A stretch of 64,000 nt of DNA from Gracilariopsis chorda (taxonomy: Eukaryota; Rhodophyta; Florideophyceae; Gracilariales; Gracilariaceae). The stretch covers positions 372,001 to 436,000 of the forward strand of contig NBIV01000018.1 of assembly GCA_003194525.1 (NCBI GenBank), given 5' to 3'. Under the pieces are notes generated by a model, which was given only the letters and a program-made list of their open reading frames with translations, was not told the DNA's origin and did not search any database. Positions 31,444-41,177 of this stretch are shown here, in pieces (position 1 is the stretch's first letter; each line of letters opens with the position of its first letter). The position numbers and the translations under genes were made by a program.

Positions 31444-31976
31444 CGCAGGAGCGGTCATCTTCCCGCAAACTCGCGGTTCGTGAGTTCAACCGCGAATGCG
31501 GAGTTCAAGTCCCCCGCCGGTTGGCGGTTCGCCTGGCCTACCGTGAAGACGGGAACAACGACACCCCAATGGGGAATGACTTGCCGGGGAAAACCGTGAC
31601 ACCACATACCCTCTTGAGGGATATTTTCCCGCATGAGCAGCGGCCACTAGGACAGCGCACGGCAACGTCGGAGTTATCGCCGAACACCCTGCTAAGGGAC
31701 ATTATACCGCACCGCGGACAACCCTCGCAAGGGAGTACAACCACCACCCGGCACGGCCGGCAGGTCTACGAACGAGAGTTCGTAGTAGACCGACTTGTCG
31801 GACACACCTGGGACCAGGATGGTATTCTACAATACCGCGTCCGCTGGTACGGGTACGACCCCAGTGGGGATACGTGGGAGCCAATTGAACACCTCCCACG
31901 GTCGCAGGTTCTGCGATACCACCGTCAGACGGGAACTGCAGCCCCAGCCACGCTGGTCAATGCCCAAGTTGGGTAA
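31444..31976 (+). pseudogene. gypsy A Pol, C-terminal part with chromodomain
   Basis: This frame continues the Pol reading across the element B insertion in the same phase. The sequence from FVVDRLVGHTWDQDGILQYR through YGYDPSGDTWEPIEHLP matches the chromodomain of chromoviruses (aromatic cage residues, W-Y-G-Y, TWEP). Chromodomains tether integrase to modified histones and steer insertion. The shadow start within LTR B (31413) is not meaningful. Confidence 0.9.
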
Positions 31977-32167
31977 CGTTGCCGCGCGAGCGGAGAGCGA
32001 AAGGAAAGGATAACAAGGCAAAGTCCGTCGAAGACGGGGAACTCAACCGAGAAGCACCGTTCTAAACGGGAAAGTTTATTCAGGGGAGCAGCTAGCTCCC
32101 CACAATACTACACTACACTAACTGGCATAGCCAGGGAAAGAGGAACCAGGAAACTGGACCAGAGGTT

Positions 32168-32917
32168 TCACTCACCCCCATCGTCCGGGGCGTAACCACC
32201 AGCGAGGCGGTAGGCCAACGCGTCCGCCATGGTGGTGACATCCCCCGATACCTCGGCAGCGCTAAGACCGGCACCCCGGAGGAAACGTGCGATGATTTCG
32301 TTTTCATTCGCCGTCACCCCGCTGGGGATAGAAGGTCCGGCACTTGCCGCCGAAGGGTCAGCAGCCGGCTCGGCCGGAGATGCCCACTCTGGGAAAGCTT
32401 CCGCGCTAGCGCCGGTTTCCTCTACGTCCATCTCCCCGGGTTCTTCCGGTTCGTTATCGACCATTGGGTCATCCCCGCCGTATGCGCGGTAGTAGTCGTC
32501 GGAATCGACGTACCCCACCGGGTGGTCTTCCGGCACATGCCGGGGCGTATCGCGAAGCTCGCGCGCCTCCTCGGAGGATCCCACCGAAGGTGGTAATGCG
32601 AAGGGATGGTTGGCTTCAGCAGCCATATTTCCCGGTTGTACCGGAGGTTGATCGCCCTGAGGCAGGGGAGCTGACCGGAAACCGGTGGTGTATCGCCCGA
32701 GAGACCTCGGAGGTTGGCTGTTGTTGGTGATGTTGTTGTCGTTGTTCATTTCTCCCTCTTCGAGGGTGGTCATTGTTGTTTGTCGGAGTGCGCTCGGTGA
32801 CGAGGAAGTGCTGATGCGAGGTGAGGAAATGACAGCTGCAGTAGCAGGAAGTGTTGACTCTGGTGCAGAGGGATTTACCGGAGAACCGGAGACGGCGCAC
32901 GCGCTTTTATCACCCAT
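32168..32917 (-). CDS. gypsy A antisense ORF between pol and 3' LTR
   Basis: 249 residues are read on the strand opposite gag-pol, starting 57 bp from the 3' LTR. The product is acidic, rich in Pro, Ser, Glu and Ala (EEPGEMDVEE), with a short C-terminal helical segment (IIARFLRGAGLSAAEV). No family is recognised. Element B has a longer antisense ORF at the same site. Both share a short IPxGVT segment ahead of the C-terminal helical region, too little to prove homology. Plant gypsy elements with antisense ORFs are known, so the arrangement has precedent. The function is unknown. Confidence 0.55.
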   Translation of the reverse strand: MGDKSACAVSGSPVNPSAPESTLPATAAVISSPRISTSSSPSALRQTTMTTLEEGEMNNDNNITNNSQPPRSLGRYTTGFRSAPLPQGDQPPVQPGNMAAEANHPFALPPSVGSSEEARELRDTPRHVPEDHPVGYVDSDDYYRAYGGDDPMVDNEPEEPGEMDVEETGASAEAFPEWASPAEPAADPSAASAGPSIPSGVTANENEIIARFLRGAGLSAAEVSGDVTTMADALAYRLAGGYAPDDGGE

Positions 32918-32960
32918 TTTCGTCTGGGAATCCTCCGCGTCCGCGGTCGTTTTCCCGTCT

Positions 32961-32971
32961 TAGGGGGGGGA
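32961..32971 (+). other. gypsy A polypurine tract
   Basis: TAGGGGGGGGA stands two bases before the 3' LTR. This is the expected position of the plus-strand primer. Confidence 0.65.
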
Positions 32972-32973
32972 TA

Positions 32974-33778
32974 TGAAGTGCAACGCCCTCAGGGAGGGAT
33001 TCTTGGTACTTGATTGTTTTCCCGATATTATCGGTTGTGTAGTGTGTATATGAACTACGCCCCACAATGGTGGGTATGGACACGTGGGACACGGTTTTGG
33101 GTCAATTGGCGGTTGGCCACAGTAGTGGATGTTGCCACGGAATGTGGAGTATTTTAGTTAATTTTATTTATTATTTTCACACCCATTTCTGGGAAGCTAG
33201 TACTTAGTGCGACGGCGCACTGCCGTCGCACCAGTAAACCTTCCCCAACAAGGGACCCCAACCTGGGGAATTGGCTCTGAGCTTTACCGCCTCCGCGTGT
33301 TCTCAACTCCTCCTTGGAGGGAAGCACCGTAGTGTACGGAAGTTCACCCCCCTTGCACATCTAAAGGAGACCCATCATTGGGAGTACTAATTGTTCCAAG
33401 TGTCTTGGTGTTTCGCCCTGTATAGGGTTATTGTTACCGGTATTGCCGTATCTACTCGTCGCTCTCGCGACCCACTCGCCCTTCCTCTTTCCCCTTTTTA
33501 GGGTAGCACCTCCCGCTATCCGCGGCCCTCGTGTGCGCATCCGCTCACACACCCCCATTTACGTGGAAACATACCTCTACTGAGGATCACGCCCCGCTCA
33601 CGCGGATACCGATTCTTCGCCTTCACCTCCCTGCGCGAGTCGCGACAGGTGTCCCTGGTCTTACAAACCGGCTTCGCCGTGACACCTCTGGGAGGGCTCT
33701 ACCCAACTGGGTTCACCTCGTGAGAGGAAGATCCCGGACGTCTTTCGGTGTTTTTCCCCTTTGGGGCATTGCACCACA
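32974..33778 (+). repeat. gypsy A 3' LTR
   Basis: 805 bp. Compared with the 5' LTR it shows A for G (GGCTCTGAGC), T for C (ACCGGTATT) and C for T (CCGCTCACG). It is followed by the AAAAA duplication and the rest of the mariner transposase. Confidence 0.95.
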
Positions 33779-33783
33779 AAAAA

Positions 33784-34438
33784 GGTGAAACAGGCTCCTC
33801 CTCTAACCGACATTCACAAAACAAACCGTTTGAATTGGGCTCGGAAAAGGCATGCGTGGTCATTTGGAGAATGGGGCCTTGTTGTGTTTTCCGATGAAAA
33901 AAAATTCAACTTGGATGGTCCTGATGGTTTTGCTTACTACTGGCATGATATGAGGAAGGAAGAAAGGGTGATGTCGAAGAGACAGAAAAGTGGTGGTGGA
34001 GTGATGGTTTGGGGAGCTTTTTCTGAAAAAGGTGTCAGCAAACTAGCTGTGTTAGTTGGCAATCAGGACTCTAAGAAGTATGTTGAAACCTTGAAAAACT
34101 ATTTGCTACCTTATTCGCAAACTGTTTGCGGGACAGGATGGATTTTTCAGCAAGACAATGCAGCAATTCATACTTCTAAGTTTACTAAGGACTGGTTTGA
34201 GACTAACAATTTGGATGTTATGGAGTGGCCAGCACGTAGTCCTGATCTCAATCCGATTGAGAATCTTTGGGGAATTCTGGCTAGGCGAGTTTATGCTAAT
34301 GCAAAACAGTTTGATACTGTTATTGAGCTTACAGAATGCATTTTGTCAGAATGGGACAATATTGATCGCGTCACGTGCTACAATCTTGTCAAAAGCATGA
34401 CAAAGCGTTGTGCTACTGTCTTAGAGAGACAGATATGA
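33784..34438 (+). pseudogene. mariner transposase, C-terminal catalytic part
   Basis: Continues the interrupted transposase in phase after the AAAAA duplication. The DDE residues are visible in VVFSDEKKFN, IFQQDNAAIH and PDLNPIENLW (DD34E spacing). The end differs from the intact copy: a change near 34430 gives a stop after LERQI, so the product is about six residues shorter. It is separated from its DNA-binding half by 21 kb. Confidence 0.9.
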
Positions 34439-34709
34439 AAACAGACTACTAGATTTGTTGCTTGATGTTCGAAACGTTGCTACGTGCACACCTGTCGTAT
34501 AGGGATTGCGCTGTCTCAGGTAGCCTTTTTAAAGTAAAGTAAGTTTGTGTTTGCCTGTTTTATTTGAAAGTGTGTCCATTTATTTGATTCCAGATGTAGA
34601 GGAACTGGACAAAGTTTCAAGCTTGTAATGTTTACAGAAAGCTCTTTGTTGTCATTTTAGGGGGGTGTCGTATAGAGATTTCGCGCACTGTATATCCCTA
34701 GTGTTCTGT

Positions 34710-34780
34710 GGTTCCATATATGGAACCTTAAATAATTTCGACCAAATGATCAAAATCCTTATGGTTCCATATATAGAACC
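34710..34780. repeat. piggyBac-type element, left subterminal palindromes
   Basis: GGTTCCATATATGGAACC at 34710-34727 is a perfect palindrome. A one-mismatch copy lies at 34763-34780. Their right-end counterparts are at 38304-38321 and 38509-38526. Confidence 0.85.
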
Positions 34781-34968
34781 GTAGGACCATTTCCAGCTCA
34801 GTTTCAAGAGCAGCAACAGCAAACACACGACATACTGCGTATGCCACGTTGCAAGCAGACGAAAAGCTGACAGTGACATGATCGCTTGGAGCTTTCAACT
34901 TCTGAAAACGGACGTCGAGATCACCTGTTATAAACTCGAGAAACATCCGTCTCCCCACACCAGTTGTC

Positions 34969-37900
34969 ATGGCTTCAAATCTTCAGAATGATCCACAGGA
35001 GACGGGCTCGGGCGCTCTCGCCCCAGCAAGCCGTGCTACACAACAGCGAGGACGGGGAAGAGGTAGAGGTCTCGGCCGTGGTCGCCCCCGAGGGCGCGGC
35101 AGAGGACGTGGCAGAGGTCGGGGTGGAGTACAGCGGAATCGAAATCAACGGGATCCTTCTCAAGGTTGGCGAATCTGTAATCCCACAGCCCAAAGATTGT
35201 TGCTCGAAGATGTATTCATTAGTGAAGCCGTCGAGGAGAGAGCAAGACTGTTCTGTGAATCAGCAGTGGAGAGGCTTGATTTAGAGCTGAACGCTTGTCA
35301 GCTTCCTTCTACTAGAGTTGGACACATAGTCCTACTAATGGATGACATGCTTCGTATGTGTCTGCGATGGATTAATGAATACATAAGTCTGTACCGTAGA
35401 GACATGGAACTTCTACGAATGCACCACCTCTATGGATTTGTCTCCGTACTTCTATTGTCTCATTGCACTGGATTTAGCATGGCGAAAACCATCGACATTT
35501 TGCGCGCCGAGGGTGTCGACCCGCCGCACATTGCTATTGTTCGCTTCATATGTGGAAATATTCTTGCTTTCTCACCTACTGGTCGAGGCCTAGACGGAGG
35601 AGGAACTTGGTTGGCACAAAGAGACCAAACGCCGCTTTTAACGCAATTGGAGAAGACGGCATTTAGGCAAACCTGCAAAGTGTTCGTGTCACCTAACTAC
35701 ACTTTAGCGACACTCGATGATGACTTATACGGAACGAGAGCATCGGACAATCAAGTCAAGTCACTCAGTAATCGGAAGGCTGATAGAGAAGGACACCAGG
35801 CAGACGCTATAGCGGACTCTCTTTTTCGCGTGACGCTTATGGTTCGGTTCCGAAGACGTGGCGAATCTGTTTTCAGCAACGTACGAAATCTGGTTGATGC
35901 ATTACTAGAGGGACGGGCTGAGCAAAGTATTCGCGGATTTGTTTTAACAGCAGACCGCGGTTATGGGAAGGTGGCATTGTTACGTGAACTACTTAAACAT
36001 GGTATTGGGTCTATAATGATTATGCCAGATCACCTTCTACAGTGTCATCCGTTTGTCGGACAATCGTATCTAAACGTAATGCGTCATGACTATGAAGAAC
36101 TGGATGGTGATGAAACAGACGGCAGTACTGACTCTGACCAAGCCCTGCAACAGGAAGACGATCCCTCTACTAGTGATATTGTCCCTGGACCAACAACGCT
36201 CTCAACTGACCGTGCCCGTACCTTTATTTTAAATGATGAGCCCAGTCAAGGTCCGAAAACATGGTTCGCAGGGAAAACGTTAAAGATTCGAAACCGTGGG
36301 GAGAGTCATGCTGTTAACAGAGTTAAAGTTACAGCTGTCGCTGTTCGTGAAAGAGGAACAGACAAGTTTAGCCGCATTATCAGATTCATGTACAGTTTAC
36401 CATCCAGCTTTTCAACCTTGTTAGAAAGCTGGATTGCTGTACCCAAGTGTACGAGAATGATCGGAACGCTGTTTAGCAAGCGAGATAATACAGGTCGCCT
36501 CACGATCCCTCCAAACGACTCTACAGAGTTTCAGGACGTAATTGAACGTCACATTCTGGATCACTGTTCTGTGCTAACGCTGGACCAACGATGCGCTGAT
36601 TGGTTTGTGTTGAGACAATTTCGAGTAACTGGTACCAGCGCAGGAAAAATCCTGCATGCTAACGACGCTTTCAGAGAAATGGTTGGTCTAAGCGAACCTA
36701 CCTGTACAGAACAAACTTTACAACAATCACTTCTATCTTTCGTGCAGACATGGTTTGGAGGTGGTCGGTCTACAGAACCGATGATGCGTGGTACGGCAAA
36801 CGAGCCTGCAGTAGTTGCCTCTTTGAAATCGAAGGCTTTTGTACAAGCATTTTATGGCTGTGGAATGCTGTCAATGAAGGCGAAGCCGTGGCTTGCTTGT
36901 TCGCCGGATGGTATAGCTATAATAGAACTGCTTGACTTGGGACTATGTTCTGAAGAATCTGAGACCGAAAGTACTCAACTGTGCTCAGTTGAAATCAAGA
37001 CTAATGTCGCGCAGAGCAGTCTGGACAGGGCTCTTGGTCTAGCCACTGCTGATCTGGTAACATGTGAGGTGGGCGATCAATCATTCCGAAGATACATTCC
37101 AGCTGAGCACATTGGTCAGATTTTGCACCAGATGTTGGTTCTGGCAGTTAACTATGTCATTTACGTTTCATGCTCTGAGTCTGGCATCATGTATACAGTT
37201 TTGGTGCATTGCAACAATTCAGTACTCGACACCTGCCTTTCTGCGTTGAATGCTATCGCACTGCCAGTGGTATCGTGGGCCCATCAGCCAGGTCCTCTTC
37301 AAATACCTTCTTTCAGTCACACAGAGACCACCAAAGTGCTGCAATCTAGATTTCAATTCTGGTCTTTGGTTAACAACTACGTGACACAGAATGACGCTTT
37401 TCCGCCCCTTAAACTATTCGAACACGCATCTCAAAGTTTATACTCAAGAACTAAAGGTGGTGTTGATGGGAGTACACAAGCCAGGGCAATTTTAAGGTCA
37501 TCAACTTCAGCAATGAAATGGGAACAAAAGGTGGTAACGCAAACACTCAAAACGTTGTCTGTCAATGCATTCATTTCATGGCGAATGTCTCAGAAGAGAG
37601 ATTTATTGCAGAGCAAGGAAACATTCCGAAGCCTTAAATCCTATCGTCAGGCTCTAAATGGAATTCAATCACTGGCTGACTTTGTGCATGATGCATCTAA
37701 GGAGCTTATAGTTTATGCACAATCCTTAGGGACGGAGGACAACGCCGAGACATTGGAAGTACACCAGGACGAAATTCAAAGATTACACACTCTAGCTCGG
37801 ACTCGAAAGCGGAGACGCCTTGTCTTCTTTAACGGACCAGACGGAATTTCGTTGAGACTAAATGTGAAGAATCACATTCTAAAGCAACAGAAGGGACAGC

Positions 37901-38253
37901 AGTACTGCGCGCTCTGTGGAATAAGGGGAATTACTGAAAATGAAGAAGGATGGCGTGGACATCGCACAACATACAAATGTCTCCAATGTGATGTATACCC
38001 TTGTACTAGAATTTACCGAGGACTTCGGAAAAGCTGTAGCGAGGTATGGCATTCTCTTAGAGTCCTCAAGCCTAGAAGCACAGCAAAACCGTGCAGTCGG
38101 TCTGTGTTTCCAATGCATGGTCATGATCAAGTCGGGGACGAGCGAGAAGAAGGCCAATCAGGCCCAAATACTCGCTTAAATACAAGGGTAAGAGAGACAA
38201 GAACTGATGAGGAAGAAGACCTTATCAGGCCGAGACGAAGAGCAAGGACGTAG
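34969..38253 (+). CDS. piggyBac-like transposase fused to a YqaJ-type nuclease
   Basis: 1094 residues. An N-terminal Arg/Gly tract (residues 27-53) resembles RGG nucleic-acid-binding tails. The transposase core follows. ATLDDDLYGTRASDNQVK (247-264) aligns with the SIDEQLLGFRGR-type first-Asp motif of piggyBac. FVLTADRGYGKVALLRELL (324-342) aligns with the second-Asp motif, with a spacing of 79 (78 in piggyBac). The third Asp is not certain. Residues 541-740 show the YqaJ/lambda-exonuclease order: RCADWFVLRQFRVTGTSAGK, then MRGTANEPAV (E612), PWLACSPDGIA (D647), SVEIKT (E675, K677) and QILHQM. The C-terminus (about 965-1015) has the piggyBac-type Cys/His cluster: YCALCG, a RTTYKCLQC segment and PCT. 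The nuclease sits between catalytic core and Cys/His domain. Intact and likely functional. Confidence 0.82.
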   Translation: MASNLQNDPQETGSGALAPASRATQQRGRGRGRGLGRGRPRGRGRGRGRGRGGVQRNRNQRDPSQGWRICNPTAQRLLLEDVFISEAVEERARLFCESAVERLDLELNACQLPSTRVGHIVLLMDDMLRMCLRWINEYISLYRRDMELLRMHHLYGFVSVLLLSHCTGFSMAKTIDILRAEGVDPPHIAIVRFICGNILAFSPTGRGLDGGGTWLAQRDQTPLLTQLEKTAFRQTCKVFVSPNYTLATLDDDLYGTRASDNQVKSLSNRKADREGHQADAIADSLFRVTLMVRFRRRGESVFSNVRNLVDALLEGRAEQSIRGFVLTADRGYGKVALLRELLKHGIGSIMIMPDHLLQCHPFVGQSYLNVMRHDYEELDGDETDGSTDSDQALQQEDDPSTSDIVPGPTTLSTDRARTFILNDEPSQGPKTWFAGKTLKIRNRGESHAVNRVKVTAVAVRERGTDKFSRIIRFMYSLPSSFSTLLESWIAVPKCTRMIGTLFSKRDNTGRLTIPPNDSTEFQDVIERHILDHCSVLTLDQRCADWFVLRQFRVTGTSAGKILHANDAFREMVGLSEPTCTEQTLQQSLLSFVQTWFGGGRSTEPMMRGTANEPAVVASLKSKAFVQAFYGCGMLSMKAKPWLACSPDGIAIIELLDLGLCSEESETESTQLCSVEIKTNVAQSSLDRALGLATADLVTCEVGDQSFRRYIPAEHIGQILHQMLVLAVNYVIYVSCSESGIMYTVLVHCNNSVLDTCLSALNAIALPVVSWAHQPGPLQIPSFSHTETTKVLQSRFQFWSLVNNYVTQNDAFPPLKLFEHASQSLYSRTKGGVDGSTQARAILRSSTSAMKWEQKVVTQTLKTLSVNAFISWRMSQKRDLLQSKETFRSLKSYRQALNGIQSLADFVHDASKELIVYAQSLGTEDNAETLEVHQDEIQRLHTLARTRKRRRLVFFNGPDGISLRLNVKNHILKQQKGQQYCALCGIRGITENEEGWRGHRTTYKCLQCDVYPCTRIYRGLRKSCSEVWHSLRVLKPRSTAKPCSRSVFPMHGHDQVGDEREEGQSGPNTRLNTRVRETRTDEEEDLIRPRRRART

Positions 38254-38303
38254 ACAATATATGTTGGGTGAACCAATAAACAGTATCATTTTTCAATTTT
38301 TTT

Positions 38304-38526
38304 GGTTCTATATATGGATCCTAAGCCAAAAAGACAGTAATGTTTGAACGTGAAGTACACCAACTTCCGCCATCGAGAAAACCCACGGGGAAGGTGTCAA
38401 TTCTCATTATTTTTGAGGCGCATTACGAGAGAAGGGTGCTAAGATAGAATCCGAAAGCGTTTATTTGAGGCTCCTATATTTGCTGAGATACGGCACTTCA
38501 AACGTTTGGTCCCATATATGGAACCT
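38304..38526. repeat. piggyBac-type element, right subterminal palindromes
   Basis: GGTTCTATATATGGATCC (38304-38321) and GGTCCCATATATGGAACC (38509-38526) are variants of the left-end palindromes. They are spaced more widely on this side (about 190 bp apart). Confidence 0.8.
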
Positions 38527-38548
38527 TACAATGGCATACTAGGGATAT

Positions 38549-40450
38549 GTAGCAGTGGTTGGCCTTAATAGCCTCCGCTACCACTGCTGCGTTTCTGCCA
38601 AGCGGGATCTCACCACCCATCCACCGTAACACCTCCGATCGCACCTCGTCGTCGCAAGTCTACCGCTGCGCTTGCCGGTGGGCGAACCGCACAATGCGGC
38701 GCGCTTTAGCCGTGCTTCGCCGCTACGCGGCCCCAAGTCACCCCCGCTCTTGACTCGGAAGAGTGCCGGCTTATAGGCGAGATAACTTATCGTCTCCGCG
38801 ACGAGCAGCCCGCCTTTTGGCACTGCGCTCACACCCGATCGTATCGTGAAATCCCCCCTGTACTGCCGCCTTCTCCTTGATCGCACCCACTCCCATCGCC
38901 CCGCCGGTTCTAGCTGTCGCTGCCGTGGAATTTCGCGGTTGTGTTTGTAATCGGGCAGAGAACGCTGTTTACTCTCCTTGCCGTTTCGACCATCCAAACT
39001 TCCGTTTCGCAAGAGTTGCGTGAGATGGGTACCAGAGGGAAATGACGGTATCCTCTACCGTCACACACATATCGTGTGCGACTCTTCCCACCACCCAATT
39101 GGTTTTGCAATACGGGACGTCGTGATTGGTGTAGAGAACAATGCAGCAGTGCCCGGGCTGTCTCTGACGAGATGCTTGAGAACAATAATAGCATTGTTGA
39201 CAACTAAGAACTCATGGAGGAACCGTCTCTTATGTCAATTATCAATTGGGCATCACTCAAAGCCCTGGTATCTTGACAATGCACGGCCTGAAATTTGGTC
39301 TGGAGATGAGTGAGACGAAGCCTCAGCCATATCTTTACGATGGCATACGTAATCAGTTTGCGGTGGAAGACGCGAACAGGCGAGCTTTGTGTGTGAATAG
39401 CCTTGGCAATGCGCAAACGGATTGTCGAGAAGCGCACCGGACAAATCGAAGACCTCAGACTGAGATACTACTGTCATGGTAAGGAATGCAGGTGCGAGTG
39501 GGGTTTGTTCTATGTGATGATTTCTATGGGATATAGAATGGACATTGCTTGGTCATCTTTCAGAGCGAATGCAAAAGTAGAGGGTTGTCAAATGTGAAAC
39601 GAATTGTAGATCTGTTCTGTTTACACCTTTCCCGCTCTCAGTGCCGACTGGTAGCGGTGGTTCAACTCACGTTGTCTGATACACACCGTCTTTCGATCTT
39701 CCAAGTCTTCGTCGTTTCCCCCAGCTACAATATCTACAAGTTCCTTCGCTGCCATCCTTTTGCCTACGATGTGTCCACTTTGCAAGCCGTGATCGAACAG
39801 CTTCCATCCTGTAACCCATAAATGTCACCCCAAAGTTCAGGCCCCACTCATACTTGCAGCTCTTATTCCCAAACGCAAACACTTGTGTAATAAACGAGAG
39901 GGTTCAAGTACGGAAGACGGAAGGGATGGAGACCTTTTTCGAATAGAGATATGTATGTAAATACCTTACCGCTTTGAAGGTTTCCGAGCAAAATACAAAC
40001 TTTGATACACCCGTCTCGTGTTTTTGGGTGCAGTAGCAAGCTCTGTCGTGAAGCGCCACGCGAGCCCTTCCTCTTTTGTTCTGTCCGGTTTGAAAACGTA
40101 GAATGCATCGCAAAGGGCCCCGTTTTTTGCTCTACCATCTTATGATAATGCCTTTCGCTGTACCTATTCATTCTCCGGTGGCAACCTACTTCTCTTGAAG
40201 TGAGTTTATGTCGGTACTTTCTGAATTCAAACGCCAGACAGATTTCAAGAATTGCCAAGAGATATGATAACGGAACAAGACTGTAGGGAAGGATGGAATG
40301 GCCATTTCAATCGCAAAAATTTCTTACGTGTTCACATCAGGATTAGCGTTTCAATCGAATCGCATTAAAGTATACCGAGTTCCACTTGTTGAGCGCGCTC
40401 ACGCGCTGCTGAATATATTCGAATTGTATACACGACGGTGAGTATGGGAG
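38549..40450. other. Gene-poor region with inverted remnants of a short peptide-coding segment
   Basis: No complete gene is seen. The plus strand at about 39470-39555 encodes CHGKECRCEWGLFYVMISMG followed by YRM. The minus strand at about 39868-39780 encodes a related FGNKSCKYEWGLNFGVTFMG followed by YRM. Two diverged copies of the same coding segment thus lie in opposite orientation about 300 bp apart. A 144-codon minus-strand frame at 38578-39012 is GC-rich and Arg-rich and is not supported as a gene. Confidence 0.5.
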
Positions 40451-40559
40451 ATGCACAAATATATGGAACCATCTGTGTTAAAAAGATGCTGTGCGGGCAA
40501 AAAGCCTCACTGGGAGAGCTATCGACGAATCTGGGTGCTCTTCAGGACAGAGGGAGCAG

Positions 40560-40860
40560 ACGGAGCGCCGATTGACGCGATGAAGGTGAAGAGTATATAC
40601 GAACGAGCTATCAGGGGTGGTGGGCATGTTGGTGCAATGGTTTGTCTACGGATTTTGCGAGTAGAAAGTGCGGAAGGAGTTGCAGAATAATCTCCTGATG
40701 CAGCGATGGATCTTTTTGAGGGCGTTTGAAGTGCAGGGAAGTGTCTGTGTAATGATTTATCTTGAGAAGGTTCTTTTGAACGGAGCTGAAGAAGTTCCAC
40801 AGTATGCTGAGCACGGTACTGCTTGGATAGAGAAGGCACTGGTATCACCGTAGTAATTTG
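40560..40860 (+). pseudogene. Sel1-like repeat protein fragment
   Basis: Two frames together show Sel1 (TPR-like) repeat patterns: SIYERAIRGGGHVGAMVCL, then after stops and a frame change LNGAEEVPQYAEHGTAWIEK. Sel1 repeats normally read as alanine-rich helical pairs of about 36-40 residues, as here. Several stops and frame changes show it is decayed. The intact parent is not in the window. Confidence 0.6.
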
Positions 40861-41177
40861 AACGATCCACAAGGGGCAGAGAGACCAATGTTGTTTCTTT
40901 TGCTCGACATGAAGAGTTGCAACGTTCTTGAAAAGAGTCTCCTATGGGCCATCAAGACATTGCAAGGGAGGGCTGGCTCCGTTGACGCCTAGTTGGCTGC
41001 AGAAGCTTGTTGGCTTCTTAAATGTGCTCTGCTAGTCCTCTCATCGTCTCGAGGAGATTTTCGTAATTCTCAAATACCGCAAATCCCGTCCAACTAGTGT
41101 ATACCGATAAAGGAGTGGACCACATATGATCGGAGACTCTGTTCAGTCATGCAAAACATGGGTGAACAGATATGCTG

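Larger units (their letters stand above)
12489..33778 (+). mobile_element. Ty3/gypsy chromodomain retrotransposon A, interrupted by element B
   Basis: 805-bp LTRs at 12489-13293 and 32974-33778 differ at three positions that I can see, all transitions. The target duplication is AAAAA (12484-12488 and 33779-33783). Internal order is PBS, gag, pol (protease, RT, RNase H, integrase, chromodomain), antisense ORF, purine tract. Element B (20650-31438) lies inside the pol tail. Gag carries two in-frame stops. The whole element shows an exceptional density of short hairpins (see findings). Confidence 0.95.
11845..34690 (+). mobile_element. Tc1/mariner element split by nested gypsy insertions
   Basis: The left end starts CAGTGCGCGAAATCTC after TA (11843-11844). 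The right end is the inverted copy ending at 34690 before TA (34691-34692). Removing gypsy A and one copy of its AAAAA duplication leaves 1551 bp, exactly the length of the intact copy at 61311-62861. The transposase frame is interrupted after LKYK. The outer parts differ from the intact copy at scattered positions only. Confidence 0.93.
34696..38544 (+). mobile_element. piggyBac-type DNA transposon with accessory nuclease
   Basis: The termini are CCCTAGT and ACTAGGG. ATAT lies on both outer sides (34692-34695 and 38545-38548), consistent with a 4-bp target duplication (classical piggyBac uses TTAA). 18-bp palindromes of the type GGTTCCATATATGGAACC occur near both ends (34710-34727, 34763-34780, 38304-38321, 38509-38526). 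They are good candidates for transposase-binding sites. One intact 1094-codon ORF fills the element. The mariner to the left inserted at the TA overlapping the left duplication. Confidence 0.85.

Noticed and set aside
38578-39012. Minus-strand frame of 144 codons after the piggyBac-type element
   Set aside because: Arg-rich translation of a GC-rich stretch with no domain. Possibly structural-RNA or repeat derived, but not supportable.
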